Assembly: GCF_020076305.1 (NCBI RefSeq)
Contig: NZ_JAIQXE010000002.1
Span: forward strand, 1-64,000
From: Flavihumibacter profundi
GTDB taxonomy: Bacteria; Bacteroidota; Bacteroidia; Chitinophagales; Chitinophagaceae
DNA length: 64,000 nucleotides
Direction: 5' to 3'
Shown: positions 15,888 through 25,747 of the stretch, piece after piece
Layout: every line of letters begins with the position of its first letter
Numbering within the stretch: the first letter of the stretch is position 1
Notes under the pieces: model-generated
What the model saw: only the letters and a program-made list of their open reading frames with translations
The model's database searches: none
What the model was told of the DNA's origin: nothing
Translations under genes and position numbers: made by a program

Positions 15888-16505
15888 ATGCGTAAGTCCT
15901 ATTTGCTCCTGATCACAGGCCTGGTATTCGCTGCCATTTGTTTTACCGGATGTGCAAACAACAAAACCGAAGAACCGGCCACTAAACCAACTACTGTAGC
16001 TGAAAAACCCAATTTCGGAGGGTTTGAAACCCAGGCTAAATGGGGTGAACACCTCGTTACTATTGTAGGTTGCAATGATTGCCATACCCCCAAGAAAATG
16101 ACACCCATGGGGCCTGTAGATGACAGCACTTTAATGTTATCCGGGCATCCTGAAACATTACCTGCACCAGAAGTCGACAGGAAGGCAACGGAAAGCAAGG
16201 GCTTGGTCGTTACAGCAGATTTTACTTCCTGGGTCGGCCCCTGGGGTATTTCTTATTCGGCTAACCTGACACCTGATCCATCGGGCACAGGCAGTTGGAC
16301 GGAAGAACAGTTTGTTTATGCACTGAGGAATAGTATCAGTAAAGGAATTGCCGGTGGAAGGCACCTTATGCCCCCTATGTCCATGATGCCGGTTAAACAT
16401 ATGTCTGACGATGAATTGAAGGCCATATTTGCCTACCTGAGAACCATTAAACCCATAAAAAATAATTCAGTTCAGCCAACTCCCCCGGCATTAGCCCGTA
16501 AATAA
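15888..16505 (+). CDS. c-type cytochrome lipoprotein
   Basis: A 205-residue protein with lipobox 'CFTGC' (Cys22). One heme c motif, C62-N-D-C65-H66, follows 'GEHLVTIVG'. A methionine-rich segment ('LMPPMSMMPVKHMSDDEL') supplies the sixth ligand, and 'LKAIFAYLRTIKPIKN' is the usual C-terminal helix of cytochrome c. The protein should transfer electrons on the periplasmic side. It is a single-gene unit facing the histidine kinase gene convergently. Confidence 0.85.
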   Translation: MRKSYLLLITGLVFAAICFTGCANNKTEEPATKPTTVAEKPNFGGFETQAKWGEHLVTIVGCNDCHTPKKMTPMGPVDDSTLMLSGHPETLPAPEVDRKATESKGLVVTADFTSWVGPWGISYSANLTPDPSGTGSWTEEQFVYALRNSISKGIAGGRHLMPPMSMMPVKHMSDDELKAIFAYLRTIKPIKNNSVQPTPPALARK

Positions 16506-16538
16506 TAATCACGAGCTTTCAACTGTTGTAAATAAATA

Positions 16539-16554
16539 TCCCGCTTGGGCGGGA
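16539..16554. terminator. GC-rich hairpin between convergent genes
   Basis: TCCCGC, loop TTGG, GCGGGA. It lies 34 bases after the cytochrome c stop and 29 bases before the convergent histidine kinase stop. No long T run follows on either strand, so termination strength is uncertain. Confidence 0.5.
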
Positions 16555-16582
16555 CAGGACCTGGTATGCTTTATTATAGGGC

Positions 16583-18220
16583 TTAATTTTTTTCATCCTC
16601 AAAAAATTTCTGTACTGTTCCTGCCCGTGCGTGTTTCTGCAATTGGTTGATAATATCGGCTGCCCGGTTGCCGTGATGATGTATTTTTTCAAGGTTACTG
16701 GTCAATAGATCTGCAGTTTCTTTTTTATCTGCTGCATCCTCAGCAGTAACCATGTTCTCAACCAATTCTTTAGAGATCTCTGAAAAGTTATTGACAAAGT
16801 TGAGGGGGTTCTGGATTTCATGTGCCATTCTTGTAGCCATAACGCCAAATGCAGCCATTTTTTCTGATTGGATTAATTGCTGTTGTGTGGCTTTTAAATT
16901 ATCATAAGCTGCAGTAAGCGCTTGATTGGCTTTTTGCTTATACCGGTAACGATTTATTAAGCCGATAAGCAACAATAACAATAGGATAGCTCCGGCAATA
17001 AAGGAATTGCGAATATTACGCTGTGTACTATCTTTTTTCTCCTGTGCTGCTTTGGTGGCTGCTTCCTTTTTGTCAAACTCATATCGCATGGCTGTTTCAG
17101 TGAGCTTTTTATCTTTCTCCATATTGAAAACAGAATCCTTGAACAGGGTGTATTGCTTATAACTTTCAAGCGCGCCTTTATAATCGTCCTGTAAGGATTG
17201 TATTTCGCTCAATCGCTTATAATTGTTCAATAGCGTATTTAAATCACCGATTTCCCCTGATATGGTTATTGCCCGGGCCGTATAGTCTTTTGCATGTTGC
17301 AAGGCCATAGCGGTATTGTTATTCTTTGCCATCTCTAAGTAAGTATTGCCGATATCAGCCAGGATTTTTGCTGTTCCGCTTTTATCCCCAAGCTGTTGAA
17401 ATAAGTCCAGGGCCTTTGCATTATACTCCAGGGACCTGGGATACTCCTTTTTATAGGTATAGAGCGTGGCGATATTACCAAGGTTCCTGGCTATTCCATT
17501 TTTATCGCCTACGGCTTCATAGAACCCGAGCGATTGTAGATTACTTTCCAAAGATTTCGCAGTGTCGCCTAAGCTCATATAGAGTTGCCCGATATTGGCC
17601 AGGTTTGCTGCCACGCCGCTTTTATTTCCCAGTTCTTCATCTATCTTGTTTGCCCTTAACATATAATCCAGCGCTTTAGGGTAATCTTCCAGGCTGTTAT
17701 AAACGATGCCAATATTGCAAAGCGTAGCGGCTACTTCGTTTTTTATGCCGCGTTCTTCATGAATTTTCAAGGCATCAAAATAGTATTTCAAGGCATTCGG
17801 TAAATCGGATTTAAACCAATAAATGACCCCGATATCACCCAGGATTTTAGCTGTGCCTTTTTTATCGCCAATTTCCTTAAACTGTTCTAATGATTTTAAG
17901 GCATATTCTATCGCCCGGACATAATCGGATTTTCCGTATCCATAATTTCCGGCGATCACTTTGTAGGCATAAGCCATTCCTGTTTTCCAATTCAATTTTT
18001 CAGCAAGCGACAGGCCCTGCAGGCCATACTTCAATCCTTCGTCCGGGTTTATCGAATAATAGGTAAGGCTAAGATCATTCAGCATGATCACTTTATTGGT
18101 GTCCTCCTTTGCTTTAGCAATTTGGGTGATCAAAGAATCAATAAGTGGTTGACCCTGTAATTGCGCATGAGATGTCAATGCTGCACTTACAATGAACAGG
18201 AGCAGGAGATACTTTTTCAT
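16583..18220 (-). CDS. TPR sensor histidine kinase lacking its ATPase domain
   Basis: A 545-residue protein: signal peptide (about 1-19), about eight tetratricopeptide repeats (residues 40-340; recurring 'LGDKSGTAKILADIGNTY' style units), a transmembrane helix near 400-418, a coiled coil, then the dimerisation/phosphoacceptor helix with the H-box 'MAHEIQNPLNFVNNF'. The HATPase_c domain (N, G1 and G2 boxes) that normally follows is absent: the protein ends 'FFEDEKN' after 'RAADIINQLQKHARAG'. No ATPase domain lies downstream in any frame. It may be phosphorylated by another kinase, or be inactive. Confidence 0.8.
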   Translation of the reverse strand: MKKYLLLLFIVSAALTSHAQLQGQPLIDSLITQIAKAKEDTNKVIMLNDLSLTYYSINPDEGLKYGLQGLSLAEKLNWKTGMAYAYKVIAGNYGYGKSDYVRAIEYALKSLEQFKEIGDKKGTAKILGDIGVIYWFKSDLPNALKYYFDALKIHEERGIKNEVAATLCNIGIVYNSLEDYPKALDYMLRANKIDEELGNKSGVAANLANIGQLYMSLGDTAKSLESNLQSLGFYEAVGDKNGIARNLGNIATLYTYKKEYPRSLEYNAKALDLFQQLGDKSGTAKILADIGNTYLEMAKNNNTAMALQHAKDYTARAITISGEIGDLNTLLNNYKRLSEIQSLQDDYKGALESYKQYTLFKDSVFNMEKDKKLTETAMRYEFDKKEAATKAAQEKKDSTQRNIRNSFIAGAILLLLLLIGLINRYRYKQKANQALTAAYDNLKATQQQLIQSEKMAAFGVMATRMAHEIQNPLNFVNNFSEISKELVENMVTAEDAADKKETADLLTSNLEKIHHHGNRAADIINQLQKHARAGTVQKFFEDEKN

Positions 18221-18495
18221 TTGATTGTATTTGATAGACCGGGGAGAATTTCAAGGGTATTAATATAACAATTTCCTGCTGAAAATTGGCTGTTTCACAG
18301 GCCACGAACACTGCTATTACGCATTTGAAACGTTATGGTTATATTCTTGTTTATTTTTACTGTAAATACATTTCCTGAAACAGCTGTTCCGGAAGGACGA
18401 ATATAAAATTCCTTACCATTGGCAATGCCTGCTCATTGGCTCTTAAATTAAGCGGTTTCCCAGGGGTACTAAAACATAAAACTAAATCGCATTAT

Positions 18496-18972
18496 ATGAA
18501 AAGTTCCATCACCTTTTTCCTTATATGCGTTTTATTCTTCTCTTCATCGGCGCAGTATCGCTATCCACTAACAAAAACGGTTGACAGCAGCGATACGTAT
18601 TTTGGTGTTACCTACAAAGACCCTTATCGCTGGCTGGAAAATCTTAAAGACCCCGAAGCCGTTGATTGGTTCAAACAACAAGCCGATTTTAGTAATGCTG
18701 TTTTGAATAACATCACGGGTCGGGATGAATTGATTGCCGAATGGAAAATGCTGGACAAATTGCAACCGCCAGGGACCGGGATGACACGTTATGAAGGGGC
18801 ACGGGTTTTTTATCTCAAAATAATGCCGGGCGAAAACTTTGGTAAATTATATTACCGCCAGGGCATAATGGGAAAAGAGCAATTGCTTTTTGACCCGACC
18901 ACGTACATTAAAGGAAAAAAACTTTCTATCCAGGCAGTGCGGGCATCCGGCCTTTCACCTAAAGAAGTAAAC
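18496..18972 (+). pseudogene. prolyl oligopeptidase, N-terminal remnant
   Basis: From the ATG at 18496 the frame reads a signal peptide ('ITFFLICVLFFSSSAQ') and then the start of the prolyl oligopeptidase propeller domain: 'YRYPLTKTVDSSDTYFGVTY' in part, 'DPYRWLENLKDPEAVDWFK' and 'LYYRQGIMGKEQLLFDPTTY'. After about 160 residues the family match stops, and the same frame runs into sequence overlapping the GH2 gene start. The remaining propeller and the Ser-Asp-His hydrolase domain (over 500 residues) are missing. I infer a large deletion that joined this remnant to the GH2 gene. Confidence 0.7.
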
Positions 18973-19075
18973 AGGAACCAAAGAGGATTATTCCTGGGAT
19001 TACGGCAATATCACTTGCTTTTTGCCCTTATTACGCGATCTTTTCGCCACAGGCAACATGACCAAAAAAACTTGC

Positions 19076-21838
19076 ATGAATATTCAAACCCCAATGAACC
19101 CCATTGGCAAAAACAGGACTATCCTGCTGGGTATCCTCTTATTTTTCTCCGGACAGGTGTTCAGCCAGGTCCAATCCCTGGCCGGCGAATGGCAGTTCCG
19201 TTTTGATTCCGTGCAGCAATTGGCCAATATCAAATTGCCTGGCTCCTGTGAAGAACAGGGCTTCGGCACCAAGGCAACGGTCAAGGACTCAAACCGCCTG
19301 ACCCGCGAATTCAGGTACGTCGGTAAAGCCTGGTACCAGAAAACAATATCGATTCCCCAAAAATGGCAAGGCAAGCGTGTGGAATTATTCCTGGAAAGAT
19401 GCATGTGGGAAACCGCCGCCTGGCTGGATGGTAAACCCTTCGGCCTCAGGAACAGTTTATCTACCCCGCACCTGTACGACCTCGGCATACTCCCTCCTGG
19501 TGAACATACCCTTCTCATCAGGGTAGACAATTCCATCAAGCTTCCCATCGGTGAATGGGGTTTTGCTATTGCTGATGATACCCAGGGCAATTGGAATGGC
19601 ATTATCGGCCGCATTGAACTCCGCGCCACAGATCCTGTCTGGATTGAACAGGTACAGGTTTTTGCCGGTAACCTGAAAATTAAGATCGGTAACATTACCG
19701 GTAAAATGCAACTGGCATCAGTTCAGGATACTCGCGTAACCGTTCCCGTTGGTGGTGCTGTTATTGCGATACCTTTCAAATCAACCTTGCCCAATTGGGA
19801 TGAGTTCTCCCCCAAAATGAATGCATTGAAAGTTACCCTGAGCACCCCAAAATACAGCGACACGAAAATTATACCTTATGGCATAAGAAGCCTGGCCACA
19901 AAAAACGGACAGTTTATCCTGAATGGAAGACCCACCCTTTTCCGGGGGCCGAATAACGAATGCGTTTACCCGAAAACGCAATACCCGCCCATGGATAAAG
20001 CCTCCTGGCTTCGGCTATTTACTATTTGCAAATCCTACGGATTCAATTTCATGCGCTTCAATTCCTGGTGCCCGCCTGAAGCTGCTTTCCTCGCCGCCAA
20101 TGAATTGGGGTATTTCTTACAGGTCGAAATTCCCTTCTGGTCAATTTTTACAGATGAATATGGAGCCCATCCTGCCCGCGAACAGTTCCTCGAAGATGAA
20201 CTGAAACACATTCTCGAAAACTATGGCAACAATCCCTCCTTCGCATTCATGGCTATGGGCAACGAATCACCCGGACCAATGGATGTACTGGTCAATAAGG
20301 GAAAAAGCGTCGATACAAGGATGTTATACCGTTGCCAGGATGGCGATACAATCACAAAGGGTGATTTCGCAGAAAGGGGAACCGAGATCGGCATGCGTGG
20401 TGTTAAAGGCCCGACCACCGACTGGGACCGCTGGTCACTAATCCGCACAAAGGAAGTGGAGAAATACAAACAGCTGGACCTGCCAACTATTGGCCATGAA
20501 CTGGGCCAGTGGGCCAGTTACCCCGACTATGACCAGATTTCAAAGTTCACCGGCAACCTGAAACCATATAATTACGAGAACTACCGCAATTCTCTCGCAA
20601 GGCATAATATGGCAGATCTGAACAAATCATTTGCCCGGGCAAGCGGGCAGTTTGCTGTGTCTCTTTATAAGGATGAGATCGAAGGTTGTTTCAGGACTTA
20701 TCCGTTTGGCGGGTTTGGAATTGTTGAAGCCCGTGATTTTACGGGCGAGGGTGCTGCAATGATCGGCTGGCTGGATGCTTTCTGGGATTCAAAGGGTCTC
20801 ATTACACCCGAAGCCTTCAGGCGCTTCTGCGGTCCAACTGTTTGCCTGTTGCGTATGCCAAAACGGGTATATACAAACGATGAAGAATTTAATGCGCGAG
20901 CAGAAATATCCCATTACGCCCCGAAAAGTTTAAATGGGGCATCCAACTGGAAGATAGAAGATGAACAAGGGAAAATTATCGCCTCGGGAAAATTTGCAAA
21001 CCGGGAAATTATTACCGGGAAAATCACAGCACTTGGAGAAATCCATGCATCACTGAAAGCAGTTCCCGGACCGGCGCGCCTGATCGTCACCTTGAGTGGT
21101 GCGGGGACTTCCAACAGTTGGAATATCTGGGTCTACCCGGACCGGCAACCGGAAATACCCCGGCAGGTTAAAGTTGTGTATGACTTTGATGATGCCACAA
21201 AACAGGCATTGGCAAGGGGTGAAAATGTCGTTTTGTTTTCTTCTCCCAATAAGGGTCTGAATGAGATTCAGTCTTCATTTATGGGCCCCGATGAAGTACG
21301 TGAATTCCCTGCGGTGACGAAAGGCAGGAGTGCCATTCCCGGTTCTTTTATGCCCGCTTTCTGGAGCATGCGGCTTTTTAACCAGGTTGGTACATTGGGT
21401 ATTCTTTGTAACCCTAAGCATCCCGCCCTGGCTGGATTCCCGACTGAAGAACATAGCGACTGGCAATGGGCCGACCTGTTGGGAAGGTATACGGCACAGT
21501 CCTCCTATAGCATAGCCGGCGATACGGCACAGCATGATTGGAAGGATAAATTCGACAGGTCGAAGGCAATCATTCTTAATGAGACTCCCGCAGATTACCG
21601 GCCTATCGTACAAATGATTGACAACTATGAACGTAATTATAAACTGGGACTTATTTTCGAAACTAAGGTTGGAAAGGGGAAGCTGCTTATCTGTTCATTG
21701 GACCTTGATACCGATGCCGGTAATCGTCCCGCTGCACGACAATTGAAAGCAAGCTTATTAAACTATGCAGCAGGTAACCAATTCAATCCAACACACGAAC
21801 TGCCAACTGGATTTTTAGAAAAGATCCTTACCTACTAA
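19076..21838 (+). CDS. glycoside hydrolase family 2 protein (beta-galactosidase/glucuronidase type)
   Basis: With the ATG at 19076 (19058 is also possible) the product has 920 residues, with a signal peptide around 'GILLFFSGQVFSQ'. The GH2 sugar-binding jelly roll covers about 30-190 ('GKAWYQKTISIPQKWQGKR' in part). The TIM barrel includes 'RGPNNECVYPKTQYPPM', the acid/base 'MGNESPG' and the likely nucleophile in 'GHELGQW'. A C-terminal glutamine-amidotransferase-like region follows. It should release a sugar from a plant-type glycan in the periplasm. The Gfo/Idh/MocA and GH32 genes nearby suggest a glycan locus. The start is uncertain because of the upstream deletion. Confidence 0.8.
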   Translation: MNIQTPMNPIGKNRTILLGILLFFSGQVFSQVQSLAGEWQFRFDSVQQLANIKLPGSCEEQGFGTKATVKDSNRLTREFRYVGKAWYQKTISIPQKWQGKRVELFLERCMWETAAWLDGKPFGLRNSLSTPHLYDLGILPPGEHTLLIRVDNSIKLPIGEWGFAIADDTQGNWNGIIGRIELRATDPVWIEQVQVFAGNLKIKIGNITGKMQLASVQDTRVTVPVGGAVIAIPFKSTLPNWDEFSPKMNALKVTLSTPKYSDTKIIPYGIRSLATKNGQFILNGRPTLFRGPNNECVYPKTQYPPMDKASWLRLFTICKSYGFNFMRFNSWCPPEAAFLAANELGYFLQVEIPFWSIFTDEYGAHPAREQFLEDELKHILENYGNNPSFAFMAMGNESPGPMDVLVNKGKSVDTRMLYRCQDGDTITKGDFAERGTEIGMRGVKGPTTDWDRWSLIRTKEVEKYKQLDLPTIGHELGQWASYPDYDQISKFTGNLKPYNYENYRNSLARHNMADLNKSFARASGQFAVSLYKDEIEGCFRTYPFGGFGIVEARDFTGEGAAMIGWLDAFWDSKGLITPEAFRRFCGPTVCLLRMPKRVYTNDEEFNARAEISHYAPKSLNGASNWKIEDEQGKIIASGKFANREIITGKITALGEIHASLKAVPGPARLIVTLSGAGTSNSWNIWVYPDRQPEIPRQVKVVYDFDDATKQALARGENVVLFSSPNKGLNEIQSSFMGPDEVREFPAVTKGRSAIPGSFMPAFWSMRLFNQVGTLGILCNPKHPALAGFPTEEHSDWQWADLLGRYTAQSSYSIAGDTAQHDWKDKFDRSKAIILNETPADYRPIVQMIDNYERNYKLGLIFETKVGKGKLLICSLDLDTDAGNRPAARQLKASLLNYAAGNQFNPTHELPTGFLEKILTY

Positions 21839-21840
21839 AT

Positions 21841-23199
21841 TTAAATAGTATCCGGATGCGGATGAACCCAGGGTGACCGGTAAGGCCTTTGCAAAAGCCT
21901 GGTGGCTTCTGCATCGCCAACCACTTCTTTTTTTACAGGATCATAGCGCAATGGCCTTCCTAGTTTCATGGACAAATTTGCCAGGATACAACTTGCCGTG
22001 GAGATATGCCCCTGCTCGATATCTGCAACAGGCCTGCTGTGGGTGTTGATAGCATCCAGGAAGTTTAGCATATGCAACCTGGTGGCTGGTGCCGCATGTA
22101 ACTCAATATCTTTTTCTTTCAGGTCTTCCGGATATTTCTCCCTTTCATACACTGTATCGCGGTGGATCTTTTTACCATTGTCTGCCGGTATGAAATCATA
22201 TTGCATCGGGCTTCCGCAAAGTGTTCCTTTATCACCATAAATTTTAAAAGCCCAGGGATATTCAGGATCCGAAGCTGTTCCCCAGGTGCGGTGCTGCCAT
22301 ACGCAATTCAATTTATCATAGGCAAAGACCGCTGTCTGCGTATCTGCTATATTGCTTTTACCAGGATTAGGAAGGTAGATCCCTCCTGTTGAACTTATAC
22401 TGGTTGGCCATCCCAGGCCAAGCATCCACCGCACTGCGTCAAACATATGGATACACATGTCTCCCATGATCCCATTGCCATATTCCATGAATGCACGCCA
22501 CCAGCCCCTGTGCGGTAAACCGTCATAAGGACGCAATGGCGCGGGACCGGTCCACATCTCATAATCCAGGTAATCGGGCACTGCCTGCGCAGGCGGATTG
22601 CTATTGTTGCGCATGTGGTAATAGCAGCACATTTCCACATGATGGATCTCCCCTAACAGTCCGGCATCAACGATATTCTTCTTAGCCTCAATTAAATGCG
22701 GCGTACTTCTCCTTTGGGTGCCCACTTGCACAACACGGTCATATTTCCTGGCCGCTGCAAGCATGGCTTCTCCTTCCAGCACATCAACGCTGATTGGCTT
22801 CTGGACATATACATGTGCACCGGATTTAATCGAATCAATGGCTTGCATGGCGTGCCAATGGTCTGGTGATCCAATCAGCACGATCTCTGGTTTCTGTTCT
22901 GCTAACAGTTTCCTGTAATCGCCGAAAAGAGGAATTTTCTTATTGCTGCCCAACCGAGTGCCAATGAGTTGTGAAGCCTCCTCGAGCTGGTGTTTGTCCA
23001 CATCGCAGAGCCCGACTATTTCTGTTGGCGCTACCTGCATCAGCCTGAACAGGTCGCTTTTACCATACCAGCCGGTACCGATCAATGCGACCCGCCGTTT
23101 GGGCAGATAACCCCATTCATGAAGTCCGGCAGCTTGCAGGGAAGTGAGGGCCAGCAGGGCAGAAGAATTTCTTATGAATTGTCTGCGGTTCAGGCTCAT
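21841..23199 (-). CDS. Gfo/Idh/MocA family oxidoreductase with Tat signal
   Basis: The start at 23199 is preferred because it opens with the twin-arginine signal 'NRRQFIRNSSALLAL'; the longer frame adds 17 unlikely residues. The mature 452-residue protein has the NAD(P)-binding motif 'ALIGTGWYGKSD' (G-x-G-x2-G), the 'VYVQKPISVDVLEGE' motif with the conserved E/QKP lysine, and a C-terminal substrate domain with 'MWTGPAPLRPYD' and 'GNGIMGDMCIHMFD'. Exported members act on sugars or glycosides. It converges on GH2 with 2 bases between stops and diverges from GH32. Confidence 0.85.
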   Translation of the reverse strand: MSLNRRQFIRNSSALLALTSLQAAGLHEWGYLPKRRVALIGTGWYGKSDLFRLMQVAPTEIVGLCDVDKHQLEEASQLIGTRLGSNKKIPLFGDYRKLLAEQKPEIVLIGSPDHWHAMQAIDSIKSGAHVYVQKPISVDVLEGEAMLAAARKYDRVVQVGTQRRSTPHLIEAKKNIVDAGLLGEIHHVEMCCYYHMRNNSNPPAQAVPDYLDYEMWTGPAPLRPYDGLPHRGWWRAFMEYGNGIMGDMCIHMFDAVRWMLGLGWPTSISSTGGIYLPNPGKSNIADTQTAVFAYDKLNCVWQHRTWGTASDPEYPWAFKIYGDKGTLCGSPMQYDFIPADNGKKIHRDTVYEREKYPEDLKEKDIELHAAPATRLHMLNFLDAINTHSRPVADIEQGHISTASCILANLSMKLGRPLRYDPVKKEVVGDAEATRLLQRPYRSPWVHPHPDTI

Positions 23200-23307
23200 A
23201 GCAATTGTTTTTGGTGGATAGACTATTTTAAAGTTAGAGTTAAAATACAATCAATTATATAAATACCAGGTCATATATTTTGCTGCATAATGATTACCTT
23301 TTTGATC

Positions 23308-24987
23308 ATGAAACAGTTTCTATTTTTATTGGCAGCTCTTTTTTTACTTAGCCTGTCATCTGAATCACAGGAAAAACAATTGCCTGCCCCTGCTCATATT
23401 GAGGCGAACCAAAACATCCCTAAGGAGGTCATTAATACAACCCGTGAATTCAGGGAGCGCCTTTTGGCAGATCCTTATAGGCCTGCATATCATTTTTCTT
23501 TTCCCGAAGGTGACGGCCGTCCGGGTGATCCTAACGGGGCATTTTACGCTAATGGGCAATATCATTTAATGTACCTGTATAACAGGGAGGGAACAGGTTT
23601 TTCATGGGGGCATGTTTCAAGTTCGGATCTTTTGCACTGGCGCCATCATCCGGATGCAATCATGCCTGGAAATGGAGATGAAGGATGTTTTAGCGGCGGG
23701 GCATTTGTTGATGATGATGGCTCGGCAATATTGTCTTATTGGATGCTTTGGGGAAATAAAGGTATTGGACTTGCAAAAAGTACAGACCATAACTTTAACC
23801 AGTGGAAGAAACTGGAAAATAACCCGGTTATTAAGTCAACCGAATGGGGTATCACTGATATGAAGGATGCAAAGGGTAAAGAGTTCCATATAGGCTCTGC
23901 AGACCCCTCCAACATTTGGAAGAAAGACGGTAAATATTATCTCCTCACCGGGAATTTATTAGTACTCAGGAAATACGGGTCCCGCGGGCCAGGGTTACCT
24001 GCAAATATGGAAGATGGACCTGGACTTCCTCCCGACTCGCTGAATTACCAGGGTGATCATCTCTATTTATTTTCATCTGATAACCTGAATCAATGGGAAT
24101 ACCTGCATGAGTTTTATAAATCGGACCGCAAATGGACCGATAATACGGAAGATAATATGTGTCCCAGTTTTTTGCCTTTACCATCCGGGCCGGAAGGCGG
24201 GAAGCCAGGTGGCAAACATCTTTTGCTCTTTATCAGCCATAACAAGGGTGCGCAATATTATGTAGGCAACTACGCTAACAATTTATTTTACCCTGGGAGT
24301 CATGGCCGGATGACCTGGAATGACAATGCCTATTTTGCCCCTGAAGCCCTGGTGGATGACAAAGGGCGACAAATCACCTGGAGCTGGATATTTGATGACA
24401 GGCCCGATTCAGCCATTGATTATAATGGCTGGACAGGCACTTATGGACTGGCCCGGACTTTGTGGTCAGGCGAGGATGGCACGCTCAGGATGAGGCCGGT
24501 AAAAGAATATGAAACCTTAAGAATGAAAGAATCCTTGCTTTCAGATGTGAATGTAAACTCTGGTACCGAAGTAAAATTGGAAAAGCCGGGAAATGAATTG
24601 ATGGAGCTGGAAGTAACATTCCGTCCTAATACTGCTAAGCAGTATGGCGTAAAAGTAAATGTATCTGAAGATGGTCGCGAGGAAACTGTAATTTATTACG
24701 ATAATTCAGATAAGAAATTAAAGGTTGATACCAGGAAATCCGGTTTAGGACCTGGTCGTAAAATTATTGAAGAAGCGCCACTGGAACTAAAAAACGGGGA
24801 ACCGCTTGTTTTAAGGATTTTCATTGATAAATCGATAGTTGAAGTATTTGCTAACGATCGCCAGGCGATTGCAAGAAGGGTTTATCCTACACTCGGGGGC
24901 AAAGGGATAAGCCTGTTTGCAAAGGGAGGTAATTTGAAAGTAAAAACGGTGAAAGCATGGGAATTGAGCCCGTCTAATCCATATTGA
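23308..24987 (+). CDS. glycoside hydrolase family 32 (fructan hydrolase)
   Basis: The ATG at 23308 gives a clean signal peptide ('MKQFLFLLAALFLLSLSS'); the ATG at 23290 adds six residues. The protein has 559 residues. GH32 motifs: the nucleophile Asp in 'GDPNGAFYANGQYHLMY', the RDP-equivalent 'HIGSADPSNIW', and the acid/base Glu in 'NTEDNMCPSFLP'. The C-terminal beta-sandwich (about 425-555) ends with 'SIVEVFANDRQAIARRVYP', typical of the family. It should hydrolyse levan, inulin or sucrose-like beta-fructosides. The stop lies one base from the convergent Rrf2 gene. Confidence 0.88.
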   Translation: MKQFLFLLAALFLLSLSSESQEKQLPAPAHIEANQNIPKEVINTTREFRERLLADPYRPAYHFSFPEGDGRPGDPNGAFYANGQYHLMYLYNREGTGFSWGHVSSSDLLHWRHHPDAIMPGNGDEGCFSGGAFVDDDGSAILSYWMLWGNKGIGLAKSTDHNFNQWKKLENNPVIKSTEWGITDMKDAKGKEFHIGSADPSNIWKKDGKYYLLTGNLLVLRKYGSRGPGLPANMEDGPGLPPDSLNYQGDHLYLFSSDNLNQWEYLHEFYKSDRKWTDNTEDNMCPSFLPLPSGPEGGKPGGKHLLLFISHNKGAQYYVGNYANNLFYPGSHGRMTWNDNAYFAPEALVDDKGRQITWSWIFDDRPDSAIDYNGWTGTYGLARTLWSGEDGTLRMRPVKEYETLRMKESLLSDVNVNSGTEVKLEKPGNELMELEVTFRPNTAKQYGVKVNVSEDGREETVIYYDNSDKKLKVDTRKSGLGPGRKIIEEAPLELKNGEPLVLRIFIDKSIVEVFANDRQAIARRVYPTLGGKGISLFAKGGNLKVKTVKAWELSPSNPY

Positions 24988-24988
24988 T

Positions 24989-25420
24989 TTAACCAACCAG
25001 GTAAGCCAGTCCATCATTTACGGTATCACACAAATCGCTTACTTTTTTTTGCTGGCAAAGGGTCTTGAACTTATCCCTGACAACCTTATAGTCATTATGT
25101 ATCGGGCATTGATGGGTTGCGGAACATTTACTTAACCCAAGTCCGCATTCCTCAAAAACGTTTTTGCCATCAACGGCATCGATAATTTTAATTATTGCCT
25201 GGTTCTTTTGCTTCCCAGTAATAAAGAATCCACCAGTAGGACCTTTTGCACTATTAATTACTTCGGCCTTCACCAGTGTTTGCAGCATTTTGCCAACGGT
25301 ATGTTCGCTGGCATCAATGAATTCTGCTATTTCTTTAATGCCAGATTTCTCACCGCTCTCAAATTTTGATGCCAGGTAAATAACGGCTTTAATAGCTGTC
25401 TTGCAGGTTAAGCTGAGCAT
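24989..25420 (-). CDS. Rrf2 family regulator, last gene of the nitrosative-stress operon
   Basis: A 143-residue protein: winged helix at the N terminus ('KTAIKAVIYLASKFESG', recognition helix in 'IDASEHTVGKMLQTLVKAEV', wing 'KGPTGGFFIT'), then a cysteine cluster 'EECGLGLSKCSATHQCPIH' that can bind an Fe-S cluster, as in NsrR/IscR. An Fe-S-based nitric oxide sensor is the obvious inference from its place 3 bases after the DUF59 gene in the ric operon. It is similar to the second Rrf2 at 33824, including the cysteine cluster. Confidence 0.85.
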   Translation of the reverse strand: MLSLTCKTAIKAVIYLASKFESGEKSGIKEIAEFIDASEHTVGKMLQTLVKAEVINSAKGPTGGFFITGKQKNQAIIKIIDAVDGKNVFEECGLGLSKCSATHQCPIHNDYKVVRDKFKTLCQQKKVSDLCDTVNDGLAYLVG

Positions 25421-25423
25421 TTA

Positions 25424-25747
25424 TTATTCGTTTAAAAAATTCATTCCTTTGGTTGATATCATCTCATGGCTCCAGGGCCGGTCAAAATTTAATGCTACCT
25501 GAACATCGTAATTACTGAAGCTTTTACCTAAGTTTTCTTTCACGGCATGTACAATGGATTCACCCATTGGGCAAAATTGCGTGGTTAATGTCATAGTACA
25601 ATAAAGCTTTTTATCCATCTCATCAAAATCCAGTTGGTAAATTAATCCAAGGTCAACAACATTTAAACCAATCTCGGGATCAATGACATTTTCCAAACCC
25701 GCGAGGGCTTCTGTACATTTTATATTGTCGTTGGTAATAACGCTCAT
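25424..25747 (-). CDS. DUF59/MIP18-like metal-sulfur cluster assembly factor
   Basis: A 107-residue single-domain protein with 'ALAGLENVIDPEIGLNVVDLGLIY', the DUF59 signature (DPE...NVVDLGLIY), and 'MTLTTQFCPMGESIVHAV' with the conserved 'T...CP' cysteine. Relatives (SufT, PaaD, MIP18) help mature Fe-S proteins. Next to ric and Fe-S regulators it most likely repairs or loads clusters damaged by nitric oxide. Its ATG overlaps the stop of the upstream membrane-protein gene by 4 bases. Confidence 0.85.
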   Translation of the reverse strand: MSVITNDNIKCTEALAGLENVIDPEIGLNVVDLGLIYQLDFDEMDKKLYCTMTLTTQFCPMGESIVHAVKENLGKSFSNYDVQVALNFDRPWSHEMISTKGMNFLNE

